From Clostridiales bacterium (lineage in GTDB: Bacteria; Bacillota; Clostridia; Lachnospirales; Lachnospiraceae), in contig JAAYJU010000180.1 in the NCBI GenBank assembly GCA_012522735.1, positions 1 through 64,000 on the forward strand: 64,000 nt of DNA, written 5' to 3'. Positions 1-10,116 of this stretch are shown piece by piece. Under the pieces are notes generated by a model. The model did no database searches. It saw nothing but the letters and a program-made list of their open reading frames with translations, and was not told the origin of the DNA. A program made the translations under genes and the position numbers. How positions within the stretch are numbered: position 1 is the stretch's first letter; every line of letters begins with the position of its first letter.

Positions 1-831
1 ATGAATTACTACTGCTTTATTTGTCTTATTTGCGGTCTTCAAAGCTGAAAGCATATCCTCGATATTATGTCCGTCGATAGGACCTATATAGGTAAGACCT
101 ATGTCCTCAAAGAACATACTTGGTAGCATAAAATACTTAACAGCATCCTTAGAACGCTTTAGGATATTTACTACTTCCTTGCCGCCTGGCAATTTTGATG
201 TTAAGGTATTTTCCATGTTCTCTTTAAATTCTGTATATTTAGTGTTAGTCCTAAGCTTGGCAAGATAATTAGCCATACCACCTACATTCTTTGATATGGA
301 CATATTATTGTCATTTAGAATAATTATCATATTGGATTTTAATCTACCAGCATTGTTTAAGGCTTCAAAGGCCATGCCCCCCGTAAGCGCACCGTCTCCC
401 AGTACCGCCACTACTTTATTATCCTCACCCTTAAGATCTCTGGCATGTACCATCCCCAGTGCAGCAGATACAGCTGTAGAGCTGTGTCCCGTATCAAAGG
501 CATCGCAATCGCTTTCTGATCTCTTAGGAAATCCACTAATTCCATCCATCTGACGAAGACTGGAAAACTGATCCTTTCTTCCTGTTAACAGCTTATGGGT
601 ATAGGATTGATGTCCCACATCCCATATTAGCTTGTCCTTGGGAAAATCCAAAAAAAGATGTAATGCCATAGTAAGCTCAACCACACCAAGGTTTGAAGCC
701 AAATGACCTCCTGTCTCACTGACCTTTGACACTAAAAATGTACGTATCTCCTTTGCAAGTCTTCTATAGTCCTGGGGATTAATTTTTTTGATATCATTGG
801 CAATATTTATATTATCCAGTACACCTGGCAT
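1..831 (-). CDS. dxs: 1-deoxy-D-xylulose-5-phosphate synthase (N-terminal part, runs off the window start)
   Basis: Minus-strand frame from ATG at 831 reads [58 protein letters not shown]...[15 protein letters not shown]...[16 protein letters not shown]; open to base 1. Confidence 0.95.
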   Translation of the reverse strand, partial: MPGVLDNINIANDIKKINPQDYRRLAKEIRTFLVSKVSETGGHLASNLGVVELTMALHLFLDFPKDKLIWDVGHQSYTHKLLTGRKDQFSSLRQMDGISGFPKRSESDCDAFDTGHSSTAVSAALGMVHARDLKGEDNKVVAVLGDGALTGGMAFEALNNAGRLKSNMIIILNDNNMSISKNVGGMANYLAKLRTNTKYTEFKENMENTLTSKLPGGKEVVNILKRSKDAVKYFMLPSMFFEDIGLTYIGPIDGHNIEDMLSALKTANKTNKAVVIH

Positions 832-855
832 AAGAATCACCTCGTTTTTCATCAC

Positions 856-1788
856 TTATTTCTCTCTGGTTATTAGCTTTATAATTAATTCTTTTAGAAA
901 TTCATTCTCATAGGGAAGTGACTCATAGGCTTTCTTTGCCCTATCTGTAACATTAGCCACCTCTTCTTTTGCCTGCTCTAAATCCATTATAGCTACATAT
1001 GTTGGCTTGTCATTCTTTTCATCGGAACGGACCGGCTTTCCAAGTATTATATCACTAGAGGTTATATCTAGGATATCATCCTTTATCTGAAATGCCAAGC
1101 CGATGTCCCCTGCAATACTCCGGGTTATATCAACCTCTTCAGCACTAGCTCCGGCCAGAATCGCTCCTATCATCATAGATGCTTCGAATAAACCACCCGT
1201 CTTTAGAAGGTACATCATATCAAGTCTTTCCTTTGTCACTGATTTGCCGACAAACTCAATATCTATAACCTGTCCACCAATCATACCATGAATTCCGGCT
1301 TTCATTGACAGAACCTTGTATGCTCTCATAATCCGTCTGTATATATTTAGTGCATCTAAAGCTTTCTCATCAATCTTCTCATATGCACCGGCCGCAGTCT
1401 CAAATGCAAGCGTAAGAAGACCATCCCCGGCAAGAATAGCCATAGCTTCCCCGTATTCTATATGGGTGGTCTTTCTTCCTCTTCGATACTCATCATTATC
1501 CAAGGCAGGAAGATCATCATGTACCAAGGAATAGGTATGAATCATTTCAATTGCGGCCATGAAGGGATGTAGAATATCAGTATATTCACCCCTAAAGAGA
1601 CGGAAGGTCTCAAGCATAAGCATAGGACGAATTCGTTTGCCTCCTGCGCTTATACTGTAGTTCATAGCTTCTATTACAGATTTGTAATAGCCTTCCTCCT
1701 TAGGTAAATAGCTTTTAATTATCTCATTAATCTCAGACTGTCGTTTTGTTTGCTCTAAATCAAAGCTCATTTGCTTCTCCATTTTCAC
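856..1788 (-). CDS. ispA: Polyprenyl (farnesyl) diphosphate synthase
   Basis: ORF with GGKRIRPML, DDLPALDND and DDILD motifs; adjacent to xseB and dxs. Confidence 0.93.
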   Translation of the reverse strand: MKMEKQMSFDLEQTKRQSEINEIIKSYLPKEEGYYKSVIEAMNYSISAGGKRIRPMLMLETFRLFRGEYTDILHPFMAAIEMIHTYSLVHDDLPALDNDEYRRGRKTTHIEYGEAMAILAGDGLLTLAFETAAGAYEKIDEKALDALNIYRRIMRAYKVLSMKAGIHGMIGGQVIDIEFVGKSVTKERLDMMYLLKTGGLFEASMMIGAILAGASAEEVDITRSIAGDIGLAFQIKDDILDITSSDIILGKPVRSDEKNDKPTYVAIMDLEQAKEEVANVTDRAKKAYESLPYENEFLKELIIKLITREK

Positions 1789-1969
1789 TAAGTATTATCA
1801 GCTCTTTTTCCACCTTATCAATGGAATCACTGCTTGCCTTTAACAGCTTCATTCCCTCCTGATATAAGGAAAATGAATTTTCCAGACTAATATCAGGCTT
1901 TTCTAATTCTTCAATAATTATATTTAGCTTATCAAAAGCTTCCTCTAATTTAAATTCCTTGTCAGACAT
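1760..1969 (-). CDS. xseB: Exodeoxyribonuclease VII small subunit (ORF trimmed to internal ATG, MSDKEFKLEEAF...)
   Basis: Small XseB-like ORF between xseA and ispA; start trimmed because the longer ORF runs into xseA. Confidence 0.88.
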   Translation of the reverse strand: MSDKEFKLEEAFDKLNIIIEELEKPDISLENSFSLYQEGMKLLKASSDSIDKVEKELIILSENGEANEL

Positions 1970-3191
1970 GGCTATCACCTCCATATTCCCTGATTTGCTC
2001 CTTTGTATCCTCAACCCTGGATACAAGTTCTCCATCTATAAGAGATATCATCAGCTTATCATGTATCTTAACATTCTTTATACTTTGAATAGGCTTTCCA
2101 TCCTCTCCTCTTACTAGTGCATATCCCTTCTTAAGCTTTGTAAGTGGAGATAATCCCTCCATTTTTGTAATGTATAACTCTAATCTATGGTGTGCATCCT
2201 TTAGCTTATAGTCCATATGATAAGTCAGCTTCTGCTCAATATCCATCAGCTGTTGCCTTTTTTGCTTAATCTGATATGATGGACTCGCATAAAAAAGCCT
2301 TAGCTTCAATTCTCTAATCATTGATTGATGATATGTAACATTATGCATGGCAGCCTTAAAAATTCGTCTTTTGTATTCCTGAAGTAAACTGTTAAATGAT
2401 ATGTAATCATTAACAGCAAGCTCAGCCGCCGCTGAAGGAGTCGGCGCCCTTAGATCCGCCACATAATCCGCTATAGTAACATCGGTTTCATGGCCAACGG
2501 CTGATATTATGGGAGTAGAGGATGAATATATGGCTCTCGCCACAATCTCCTCATTAAATGCCCATAAATCCTCGATGGAGCCACCACCTCTTCCAATAAT
2601 CATGACATCACAATTTAACATGTCCAAAGCCTTAATGCCCCTTACTATGCTTTCAGCAGCTCCCGCTCCCTGTACAAGAGCAGGATACAATATCAGTTGA
2701 ACATAAGGATTCCTGCGCTTTGATATATTTACAATATCCTGGATCGCCGCACCAGTGGAGGCTGTCACAATACCTACACGCTTAGGATATGGCGGTATGG
2801 ATTTCTTATGGGTTCTTTCAAATAAGCCCTCTGTCTCCAAATCCTTCTTTAGCTTTTCAAAACGCTCATATAATACCCCCAGACCGTCCAGAACAATTTG
2901 ATTCGCATATAATTGGTACTTTCCATCTCTTTCATATACACTTATGTTCCCAAGTACGATAACACTCTGACCTTCCTCCATGCGAAATGTTAAGCTCCTT
3001 CTTTGTCCGGCGAACATCACGCATGTCAATTGCCCCTGGGTATCCTTTAGTGTAAAATAAATATGCCCAGAGGTATGGTATTTGCAGTTTGAGACCTCTC
3101 CCTTAACATAAATATAATTCAGGTAGGGGTCCTTTATAAACATATTCTTAATATATTGATTAATCTCTGTAACAGTATATGCCTGTCCCAT
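1962..3191 (-). CDS. xseA: Exodeoxyribonuclease VII large subunit
   Basis: YTVTEINQYIK...GRGGGSIEDLWAFNEE...GHETDVTIADYVADLRAPTPSAAAE motifs. Confidence 0.95.
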   Translation of the reverse strand: MGQAYTVTEINQYIKNMFIKDPYLNYIYVKGEVSNCKYHTSGHIYFTLKDTQGQLTCVMFAGQRRSLTFRMEEGQSVIVLGNISVYERDGKYQLYANQIVLDGLGVLYERFEKLKKDLETEGLFERTHKKSIPPYPKRVGIVTASTGAAIQDIVNISKRRNPYVQLILYPALVQGAGAAESIVRGIKALDMLNCDVMIIGRGGGSIEDLWAFNEEIVARAIYSSSTPIISAVGHETDVTIADYVADLRAPTPSAAAELAVNDYISFNSLLQEYKRRIFKAAMHNVTYHQSMIRELKLRLFYASPSYQIKQKRQQLMDIEQKLTYHMDYKLKDAHHRLELYITKMEGLSPLTKLKKGYALVRGEDGKPIQSIKNVKIHDKLMISLIDGELVSRVEDTKEQIREYGGDSHV

Positions 3192-3212
3192 TTATAACCT
3201 CATTTCTAAAGC

Positions 3213-3608
3213 TTATGTCAGTTTAGCCAACACTCCATTGACAAAACCGGGCGTATCATCTCCCCCGAATTCCTTGGCAAGCTCCACCGCTTCATTAATT
3301 GCAACCTTGACGGGAATGTCATCGTCAAAGCTCATTTCAAATACAGCAAGCCTAAGAATAGTCAGCTCTACCTTACCCATACGACTCAGTGTCCAGCCAC
3401 TGGCAGCTCCAGAAAGCATATTATCAATTTCATCAACTTTCTCTAGTATAGCAAAAAGCCGATTATTCAGATACTGCTTGTCCTTAGTAGATGGGTCTTC
3501 TAGCTGTGCCAGATATATATCAATCTGCTCGGGCAAATCCTCTCTCTCGTAAAACTCCTTACGAAAGAGCATAAGAAAAATATGCTCTCTAATTTCTCTT
3601 CTAGTCAC
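3213..3608 (-). CDS. nusB: Transcription antitermination factor NusB (start proposed at GTG 3608, after GGAGG at 3620-3624)
   Basis: VTRREIREHIFLMLF...VAINEAVELAKEFGGDDTPGFVNGVLAKL; the 3626 start in the track would place the RBS inside the ORF. Confidence 0.9.
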   Translation of the reverse strand: MTRREIREHIFLMLFRKEFYEREDLPEQIDIYLAQLEDPSTKDKQYLNNRLFAILEKVDEIDNMLSGAASGWTLSRMGKVELTILRLAVFEMSFDDDIPVKVAINEAVELAKEFGGDDTPGFVNGVLAKLT

Positions 3609-3619
3609 CTTTTTATATT

Positions 3620-3719
3620 CCTCCAATATAAATTATTAATCATAACAACATTTAACGGAGGAATTCTCCTCCAATACAAAAAATAAATCATAAGAACATA
3701 TAACGGAGGAAGATCCTCC
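3620..3719 (-). repeat. SD/anti-SD tandem repeat array, about 2 units (CCTCC at 3620, 3668 and 3715; period 48/47 bp)
   Basis: taacggaggaattctcctccaataca... and taacggaggaagatcctcct; the gene-proximal GGAGG is the nusB RBS. Confidence 0.8.
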
Positions 3720-3738
3720 TAAAATCATATACGATAAA

Positions 3739-3791
3739 AAAGGGGTTGCTACACACGGTAGTATCCATGACCACGCTGCAACATCCCCTTA
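3739..3791 (-). terminator. Stem-loop downstream of the Asp23 gene
   Basis: aaggggttgc ... gcaacatcccctt imperfect inverted repeat between Asp23 and nusB. Confidence 0.5.
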
Positions 3792-3801
3792 ATTGGTACA
3801 A

Positions 3802-4188
3802 TTACTCTTTAACAATATTTACTCCTGCGATCCTAATATTAACTTCCTTAACAAGAAGTCCTGTCATATTCTCAATGGCTAGCTTAACCTTTTCCTGCAC
3901 TTGCTTTGCTGTATCTGGAATGCCATATCCATAATCTAAGGTAAGAGCCATATCCACCGATACCGAATCCGGACTTACTAATACTTTAATTCCCTTAGAT
4001 AAATTCTTCTTTCCAAATTTGCCTGCTATTTCATTTGTAACAGTACCACTAGTATCAGCAACGCCTTTTACCTCCGTAGCCGCAAGCCCTGCTATAACTG
4101 CTACAACCTCATCAGCAATTTGAACCTCGCCTATCTTTCCATTTTCATGTATTTTATATGTGTTCCTGATTTCCGGTTCTTTATTCAC
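3802..4188 (-). CDS. Asp23/Gls24 family envelope stress response protein
   Basis: GEVQIADEVVAVIAGLAATEVKGVADTSG...GYGIPDTAKQVQEKVKLAIENMTGL. Confidence 0.93.
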   Translation of the reverse strand: MNKEPEIRNTYKIHENGKIGEVQIADEVVAVIAGLAATEVKGVADTSGTVTNEIAGKFGKKNLSKGIKVLVSPDSVSVDMALTLDYGYGIPDTAKQVQEKVKLAIENMTGLLVKEVNIRIAGVNIVKE

Positions 4189-4313
4189 TCTAAATACCTC
4201 CTATGTTACCTAACTTAAGTCTTCCCATATAACTTATAGTTTTATTTGTTGTTTCTTTAATAGTATTATACCAAACTTCTCATCTTTTGCAATTATTTAT
4301 AATATTTTTTCCT

Positions 4314-5138
4314 TTATTCTGATACTACAACCGGATTAATTGTAATCTTATCAATTGTGGCATTTGTCTCATTCAAGACTACATCCTCTACAATTGCCAG
4401 CTGCTGATCTGAAAGAGATGGAGTGTTTATAACTACATTGACATCTCCGTCTGCATTCATGGTAACCATTGCATCGGCAAATCCCTTGGTTTCCAGCATT
4501 ACCTCGGTATTATTTTCAATCTCAGCTATGTTCGTAAGCTCAATCATTCTTTGAATGATTGGTTGTTTGGATTCCTCCGATATGTTTGCACTTTCAATCA
4601 AGGCTTTAAGATCTGCTCTGCTTCTTGCTCTATCCTGTTCTCTTTCAATCTTCTTGCTGATAAAGAAACTACCGTCCAAGGTAGTACTGGCAAGAACAGC
4701 CTCTCCAGGAATATCCTCTACCTCCAATTCACCAGTATCAGTTACCTTGTTTGCTGCTGCCAATAAATCGTCATCAGAAAGTTCTCCCAGTTCTTGGTTG
4801 TCATCATCGTCATCAATATTTACAGGTGTTACCTCATCATTTTCATCATCCGCCGCATCCAAGGTCTCTGCATCTGTTATATCACCAGTGGTCTCATCGT
4901 TAGTGTCATCGGTAATATCAGCTGTATCATCGGTGGTTGTATCCCCTATGTCGGTAGTATTCTGGACAAGCTCTAGTCCATCTGTACCGGTAACTACATC
5001 TAAGTCCGGATTAGTTGTAACCACCGAATCTGCTTCATCCGGTTTATCGTTATTGGTAAAACTCAAATAACCGGCAATCACAATCATAATTGCTAATGCA
5101 GTAATTATGATCTGATTCTTTTTGAATATATTTTTCAT
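4314..5138 (-). CDS. spoIIIAH: Stage III sporulation protein AH, with long acidic low-complexity linker
   Basis: N-terminal TM (KNQIIITALAIMIVIAGYLSF), C-terminal ring-forming domain; end of spoIIIA operon. Confidence 0.88.
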   Translation of the reverse strand: MKNIFKKNQIIITALAIMIVIAGYLSFTNNDKPDEADSVVTTNPDLDVVTGTDGLELVQNTTDIGDTTTDDTADITDDTNDETTGDITDAETLDAADDENDEVTPVNIDDDDDNQELGELSDDDLLAAANKVTDTGELEVEDIPGEAVLASTTLDGSFFISKKIEREQDRARSRADLKALIESANISEESKQPIIQRMIELTNIAEIENNTEVMLETKGFADAMVTMNADGDVNVVINTPSLSDQQLAIVEDVVLNETNATIDKITINPVVVSE

Positions 5139-5153
5139 TTATAAACCTCCTGA

Positions 5154-5756
5154 TCATTTAATACCATCACTCATCTTCATTACCTTAACTTTATGCGCAG
5201 GAATATCAAATAATACCTCTGCCGCCTCCATAATATCCTTAATTACTAGGACATTATCCCCGCCTTCGGCAATGATAAGAATACCTTCTACCTCAGGCTC
5301 CCGTTCCTGTAAAATGTATGGCTGGGTGTTCCCATCCTCGTTTGTAATCAGAACGGTGCTTTCCTCCTTCTGAATACTATTGTTTGTTCTGCTTCCACCC
5401 TCCCCGTCAATTTCGTTTAAGCCTTCCTGAGTATAAGGTACATCCTTGAGTGGGATTTTCTGCTTTGAGGACTTTAAGGTTATCATTACCTCTACCTCAC
5501 CAATGCCATTCACTTTACGAAGGATGTTCTCAAGCCTGCCTTCTAATTCTGATATATAGGTATTCGAATCATAGCTTGTCGTATTCGTACCAATTTGCCC
5601 ATCTGATGATTCTGAGACAAATTTCCTTTCCTTTTCCTTCTTTTCACCACCTAATAAGCCCGGAAATGTAAGAAGTATAAGTAAGACCCCTGCCGCAAAC
5701 ATCATGATCAGCTTAGGAACTCCAATATCTTTCAGAGATATTTTCTTTTTTTCCAT
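5154..5756 (-). CDS. spoIIIAG: Stage III sporulation protein AG
   Basis: LEGRLENILRKVNGIGEVEVMITLKSS...PEVEGILIIAEGGDN; operon position. Confidence 0.93.
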   Translation of the reverse strand: MEKKKISLKDIGVPKLIMMFAAGVLLILLTFPGLLGGEKKEKERKFVSESSDGQIGTNTTSYDSNTYISELEGRLENILRKVNGIGEVEVMITLKSSKQKIPLKDVPYTQEGLNEIDGEGGSRTNNSIQKEESTVLITNEDGNTQPYILQEREPEVEGILIIAEGGDNVLVIKDIMEAAEVLFDIPAHKVKVMKMSDGIK

Positions 5757-5758
5757 CT

Positions 5759-6403
5759 TTATCTCTTGCCTTCCTTTATACTAATATTTATATTATCTTG
5801 TTTCATATTATAGAAGTCTGATAGTCTTTTTTTTATTTGTATTTCCGTGGGTGAGAGCAGATTTTCTATATTCTCTTTTAAACTCTTATCCTTTTTATTA
5901 ATATCTGAAATTACTATTCTTTCAATATCAATCATATTTACCGGAATTCCCACATCTTCTAAGTATCCAGCACTTATTGATAGTGACTTTATTTCCCCGA
6001 AGCTATCAGTCTCACCACTGTCTTGATTAATTACAACTTCCACCTCATACAGATAGAGGCCCTCATCCTCTAGCATATCAGCCAGCTGCGCCCTTATCTT
6101 ATCCTCAAACCCTGCAAATACCACATCCTTTTGCTTGTCTTCCATAAGCTTTAATTCATTTTGAAAGTCTGACACATCAGCCTGATATATATTGGAGTTT
6201 AAATAATAATCAAGAATTTCATCCATATTGAGTAGCTTTAAAAATGGAGACACAACAATTAATAGCAGAATCATTCCCGATACAATGCTTATATATTTTT
6301 TGTAGCTAGAATTTCCTAATAGGTTCATAATTATAGTGTTAAGGATTAGATATATAACTATATTTCTGATCCATTCATATATTTCATTCATGTTAATATC
6401 CAT
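5759..6403 (-). CDS. spoIIIAF: Stage III sporulation protein AF (start trimmed to MDINMNEIYEWIRN)
   Basis: Long-form ORF overlaps spoIIIAE; trimmed ORF starts IYEWIRNIVIYLILNTIIMNLL. Confidence 0.88.
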   Translation of the reverse strand: MDINMNEIYEWIRNIVIYLILNTIIMNLLGNSSYKKYISIVSGMILLLIVVSPFLKLLNMDEILDYYLNSNIYQADVSDFQNELKLMEDKQKDVVFAGFEDKIRAQLADMLEDEGLYLYEVEVVINQDSGETDSFGEIKSLSISAGYLEDVGIPVNMIDIERIVISDINKKDKSLKENIENLLSPTEIQIKKRLSDFYNMKQDNINISIKEGKR

Positions 6404-6456
6404 GCCTTTCCTGCCGTACATATCTTTCACATCAACTCCTATGGAGTAATTAGATA

Positions 6457-7626
6457 TCAGATAACTTTTCCTGTTGATATTGCGACGATTGTGATGGATA
6501 CAAGAAAAAGAATCGCTCCGACTACAACACATTGAAGAAGCATTTGTGCTGACTTTGCCGTTGCACTTATACATTCAATAATCCTTTTATCTGAGATAGG
6601 CTGTAAGGCTGCACCAGAAAACTTATATATCAGTGTAACTACAACCAGCTGAATTATCGGTATTGAGCATATGATAATGATTACAATCAATCCTGCTACA
6701 CCTATGGCATTCTTTAATAGCATTCCCGATCCTATTACGGTTTCCGCTACACTTCCTATGGTATTACCTACTCCCGGAAGTGCGGATGAGGCCTTGAAAA
6801 CCACAGATCGTTTTACCTGATCGGCCACCGGCACAATTAATCCTTGAATTGCCTGAAAGCCTATAACTGCTGCCAACAGACTTCTAAGAGTCCACTTAAT
6901 AACTGTTTCTATTAGACCCGCCAGCTTTGAGAGCATGTCCTCCTTTGAAAGGTTATTGGCTAGAATAATAATGAGATAAAAGTTAACTAGTGGTATCACT
7001 GCTTTAATAATTATGACATCAACTAAAGTTATTAGCATCAGTGCTACTTTATAAAAAGCAAATGAGGACATGCTTCCTGAGCTTAAGGCAACCGACATAA
7101 AATATGCCGGAACCAAAGCCTTCATAAAATCAAGCACCTCGCCGATAACAGTAGAAGCTATATTTGAGGCACTTATAAAGGAGCTAATCAAAAGGCCGAA
7201 CAAAAGCAGATATGTAACATAGTATCCAGTTTCCGAAACCTGATGATATTTAAAGGCCATGGATAAATTCGTAAATATAGCGGCTATAAGTGCAATGGAT
7301 ATGAGACGTCCAAAGGTAGTAGCATGAGACTTAATCTCTCCTTTAACGGATTCTATCAGCTTTTTACCCACACCTGATAAGGAAAATGCTTCTTCTCCGG
7401 ATATTAGCTTATCTACATAATCACCGAAATCCATGGTATCCTCCCGCTCCATGATATTATCTATGACTTCTTGAATTTCCGTATAATTAATGTCATCGTA
7501 TAAATTATCTGATGCATATACTGTACTTGTACCATTTATATAAAAAAGCATAAATATTAAAACTGGAGAGAGCATTAATATACGTCTTATATATCTATAC
7601 CTTAATCTGTCATGCAATATATTCAC
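6457..7626 (-). CDS. spoIIIAE: Stage III sporulation protein AE
   Basis: Multi-TM protein with LPGVGNTIGSVAETVIGSGMLLKNAIGVAG; operon position. Confidence 0.95.
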   Translation of the reverse strand: MNILHDRLRYRYIRRILMLSPVLIFMLFYINGTSTVYASDNLYDDINYTEIQEVIDNIMEREDTMDFGDYVDKLISGEEAFSLSGVGKKLIESVKGEIKSHATTFGRLISIALIAAIFTNLSMAFKYHQVSETGYYVTYLLLFGLLISSFISASNIASTVIGEVLDFMKALVPAYFMSVALSSGSMSSFAFYKVALMLITLVDVIIIKAVIPLVNFYLIIILANNLSKEDMLSKLAGLIETVIKWTLRSLLAAVIGFQAIQGLIVPVADQVKRSVVFKASSALPGVGNTIGSVAETVIGSGMLLKNAIGVAGLIVIIIICSIPIIQLVVVTLIYKFSGAALQPISDKRIIECISATAKSAQMLLQCVVVGAILFLVSITIVAISTGKVI

Positions 7627-7695
7627 CTTTCCTTATGTTCCTCACCTGAGTTATCCATCTACTACTGATAAGCTTAATGCTAGACTAGTGGATAA

Positions 7696-8082
7696 CTATC
7701 TGACAGTCAAAAAGTTGTTAATTGTATCAAGTAAAGCTAATAGTATGGGCATACTGATGGCTAAGATCGAAAGCTTCCCTACCAGTTCTACCTGCTCCCC
7801 TATGGCCTGGTACCCAGAATCCTTGCATAAGGATGCTGCAAACTCTGTAACATAGGTAATTCCTATTATTTTAAATAATATATCAATGTATGCCTTATTG
7901 ATTTTTATATATCCTTGAAGCCTACTTATAGTATCTAAGATGATCTCTAGCTTACCGATACCAAGAAGTAAAACAATAAAGCAGGCTGCGATACTGATAT
8001 ATAAGGAATACTCTTCTCTTCCCTTTTTAAATGTTATAGCCATTAATACCGCGATGATGCCTATAACAGCCACATTAATCAT
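7696..8082 (-). CDS. spoIIIAD: Stage III sporulation protein AD
   Basis: Small integral membrane ORF ITYVTEFAASLCKDSGYQAIGEQVELVGKL. Confidence 0.93.
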   Translation of the reverse strand: MINVAVIGIIAVLMAITFKKGREEYSLYISIAACFIVLLLGIGKLEIILDTISRLQGYIKINKAYIDILFKIIGITYVTEFAASLCKDSGYQAIGEQVELVGKLSILAISMPILLALLDTINNFLTVR

Positions 8083-8100
8083 TATTTGTCCTCCTACATA

Positions 8101-8298
8101 CTAGAGCATAGAAAAAAGGTCCTTTATAGTAGCAAACAACTCCGTAATATATGGAAGAATCCAAAACAGAACCAATATCAGACCTGCAAGGCTTGTCATA
8201 AATGCAAGCTCCTCCCGATTCGATTGCTTCAATATTTGATTCAGTATGGAAACCAATATTCCCACAACAGCAATTCTAAGTATTAAATAGATGTCCAT
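8101..8298 (-). CDS. spoIIIAC: Stage III sporulation protein AC
   Basis: MDIYLILRIAVVGILVSILNQILKQSNREELAFMTSLAGLI; 65 aa TM protein. Confidence 0.93.
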   Translation of the reverse strand: MDIYLILRIAVVGILVSILNQILKQSNREELAFMTSLAGLILVLFWILPYITELFATIKDLFSML

Positions 8299-8341
8299 TC
8301 TTACCCCCATACTCTTCTGATGTAATACTCCGTTACCTTTT

Positions 8342-8878
8342 CTATATTAAGATTATTGATATAAAAATTCCTGCCATTATCCCCAGAGTGTTATATAAAT
8401 AAGATTTCTCCTTTGCAGTCTTCGAAAGCTCAGTTATTTCGTCCTCTAGCTGTGTAAGAAACAATTCCAGAGTATTCATCTGCATCTCCTTATCGAGATA
8501 GCCAAGACTGTCGCCAAACTGGATTAATGAAGACTTGTCCTTTTTATTTAATGAGGTCTGGTGAAGGTCTGTCTCCACAGCCTCCTTCCATACCTGTGAA
8601 AATGTATTACCAGAATGCTCGCTCAGTCTATCAGATACCTTTGTTAAAAAGCTTTTAAAGCTGCCTTCATGCCTTCTGGCTATAGAGCAGATTGCTTCTG
8701 GAAGCGGCGTATTACCATACCTTATATCTCCGCGAAGAAGAACAATAAGCTTTCTTAACTCCTTGATATCATTTATTCTGGATTTAAGCTCATTAGAGCA
8801 ATAAAAGCCCATTAAGGTCGAAGACAGAATAATTAATATGCACCCAACAACCTTTGTAATTTGCATCCTAACCTCCAT
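8342..8878 (-). CDS. spoIIIAB: Stage III sporulation protein AB
   Basis: GFYCSNELKSRINDIKELRKLIVLLRGDIRYGNTPLPEA; operon position. Confidence 0.93.
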   Translation of the reverse strand: MEVRMQITKVVGCILIILSSTLMGFYCSNELKSRINDIKELRKLIVLLRGDIRYGNTPLPEAICSIARRHEGSFKSFLTKVSDRLSEHSGNTFSQVWKEAVETDLHQTSLNKKDKSSLIQFGDSLGYLDKEMQMNTLELFLTQLEDEITELSKTAKEKSYLYNTLGIMAGIFISIILI

Positions 8879-8889
8879 TTCTTCAGGCT

Positions 8890-9876
8890 CTAGCCCTGAT
8901 AGAATATTCTATTTCCCGAGGCATCATAGATTTCCTCAAGATGTCCGATTTGCTTGATGTTGTTCAAAATCACATATCTTTCGAATAGCCTTTTTTTTAG
9001 TAGCTCACCAAGAATGGGCTTGCTCTTTACATCCTCGATTGAGCTTCCATGGACTGTTGCTATCAGCTTACAGCCGCAGCTTATCACGTGATCGATAGCC
9101 TCCAAATCCTCTGCTGAGCCTATTTCATCCACCGCTATTACCTGTGGGGACATGGATCTGATAAGCATCATCATTCCCTTTGCCTTTGGACAGCAGTCCA
9201 GAATATCGGTCCGGATACCCAGATCATTTTGAGGAGTACCCATATAGCAGGCTCCTAACTCTGACCGCTCGTCCACTACTCCTACATTCATTCCCTGCAG
9301 ATAGGAGCAACCGTCAGAAATCTGCCTGATTATATCCCGAAGAAGGGTTGTCTTACCGCATTTGGGTGGTGATATTATGAGGGTATGATATATTCCGGAT
9401 GCTTTATCATTTACAAGGTAGGGCATAACTTTGTCCGCACAACCCTTTACCTGATGGGCAAGCCTCACATTGATATATGAAATATGCTTCATTCCCTTAA
9501 TGGAGTCCTCTTGGATTATGGTTTTTCCTGTAATCCCTATCCGGTGGCCCCCATTAATGGTAATAAAGCCTTGACGTATCTCCTCTTCAAAGGCATACAA
9601 GGAATAATTGCTTATGTATTCCATGGTCTCCTTAATCTCATTTTTTGTTATAAAAACTCCATGAGATGGGTCATTAACTAAGCTTGCATTCTCCGATATG
9701 AAGTATTCCTTATTGGCATAATTAACCACAAGCGGACAGTCGATTCTCAAACGTATCTCCTGTAGCGCATCAAAATCAATCTTTAGCTTACCAAGGATTG
9801 TCCTTAGTTTTAAAGAGAATATCTTAAGAAGCTCGTCTTTAATTTTCATTGCTTGTAGCTTGTCAACACCAGGCAT
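8890..9876 (-). CDS. spoIIIAA: Stage III sporulation protein AA (ATPase)
   Basis: Walker-like ISPPKCGKTTLLRDIIRQIS, VVDERSELGACYMG. Confidence 0.95.
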   Translation of the reverse strand: MPGVDKLQAMKIKDELLKIFSLKLRTILGKLKIDFDALQEIRLRIDCPLVVNYANKEYFISENASLVNDPSHGVFITKNEIKETMEYISNYSLYAFEEEIRQGFITINGGHRIGITGKTIIQEDSIKGMKHISYINVRLAHQVKGCADKVMPYLVNDKASGIYHTLIISPPKCGKTTLLRDIIRQISDGCSYLQGMNVGVVDERSELGACYMGTPQNDLGIRTDILDCCPKAKGMMMLIRSMSPQVIAVDEIGSAEDLEAIDHVISCGCKLIATVHGSSIEDVKSKPILGELLKKRLFERYVILNNIKQIGHLEEIYDASGNRIFYQG

Positions 9877-10116
9877 GAAGAAAACTCCTCTTATAACAGC
9901 TTATCCACATCTTCTAAAACAATATATTCCTGCTATATAAAAATATGACGGGGATTTAGGAGATTCTTTCAGATATTAATTAAAAAGTATTCTATGATAC
10001 AAAAGAGCGGCTCATGATTGATATTTATATTTTCCTTGCATTTACTACTGTTTCCTCTATAATAAAAGCAAATAAAAGGTAGAAAACACGATACTTAGTA
10101 TAGAACGGAGATATGT

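Noticed and set aside
1969-2035. Long N-terminal extension of XseB in the ORF track
   Set aside because: It lies inside the xseA 3' coding region; the normal start is the internal ATG at 1969.
3746-3934. Many plus-strand ORFs of 60-170 aa opposite minus-strand genes (e.g. 3746-3934, 4555-5070, 42826-43329)
   Set aside because: They are antisense shadows of well-recognised genes, with no RBS or recognisable domain.
6404-6574. Long N-terminal extension of SpoIIIAF
   Set aside because: It overlaps spoIIIAE in another frame, with cysteine-rich non-homologous sequence; the start at 6403 fits the family.
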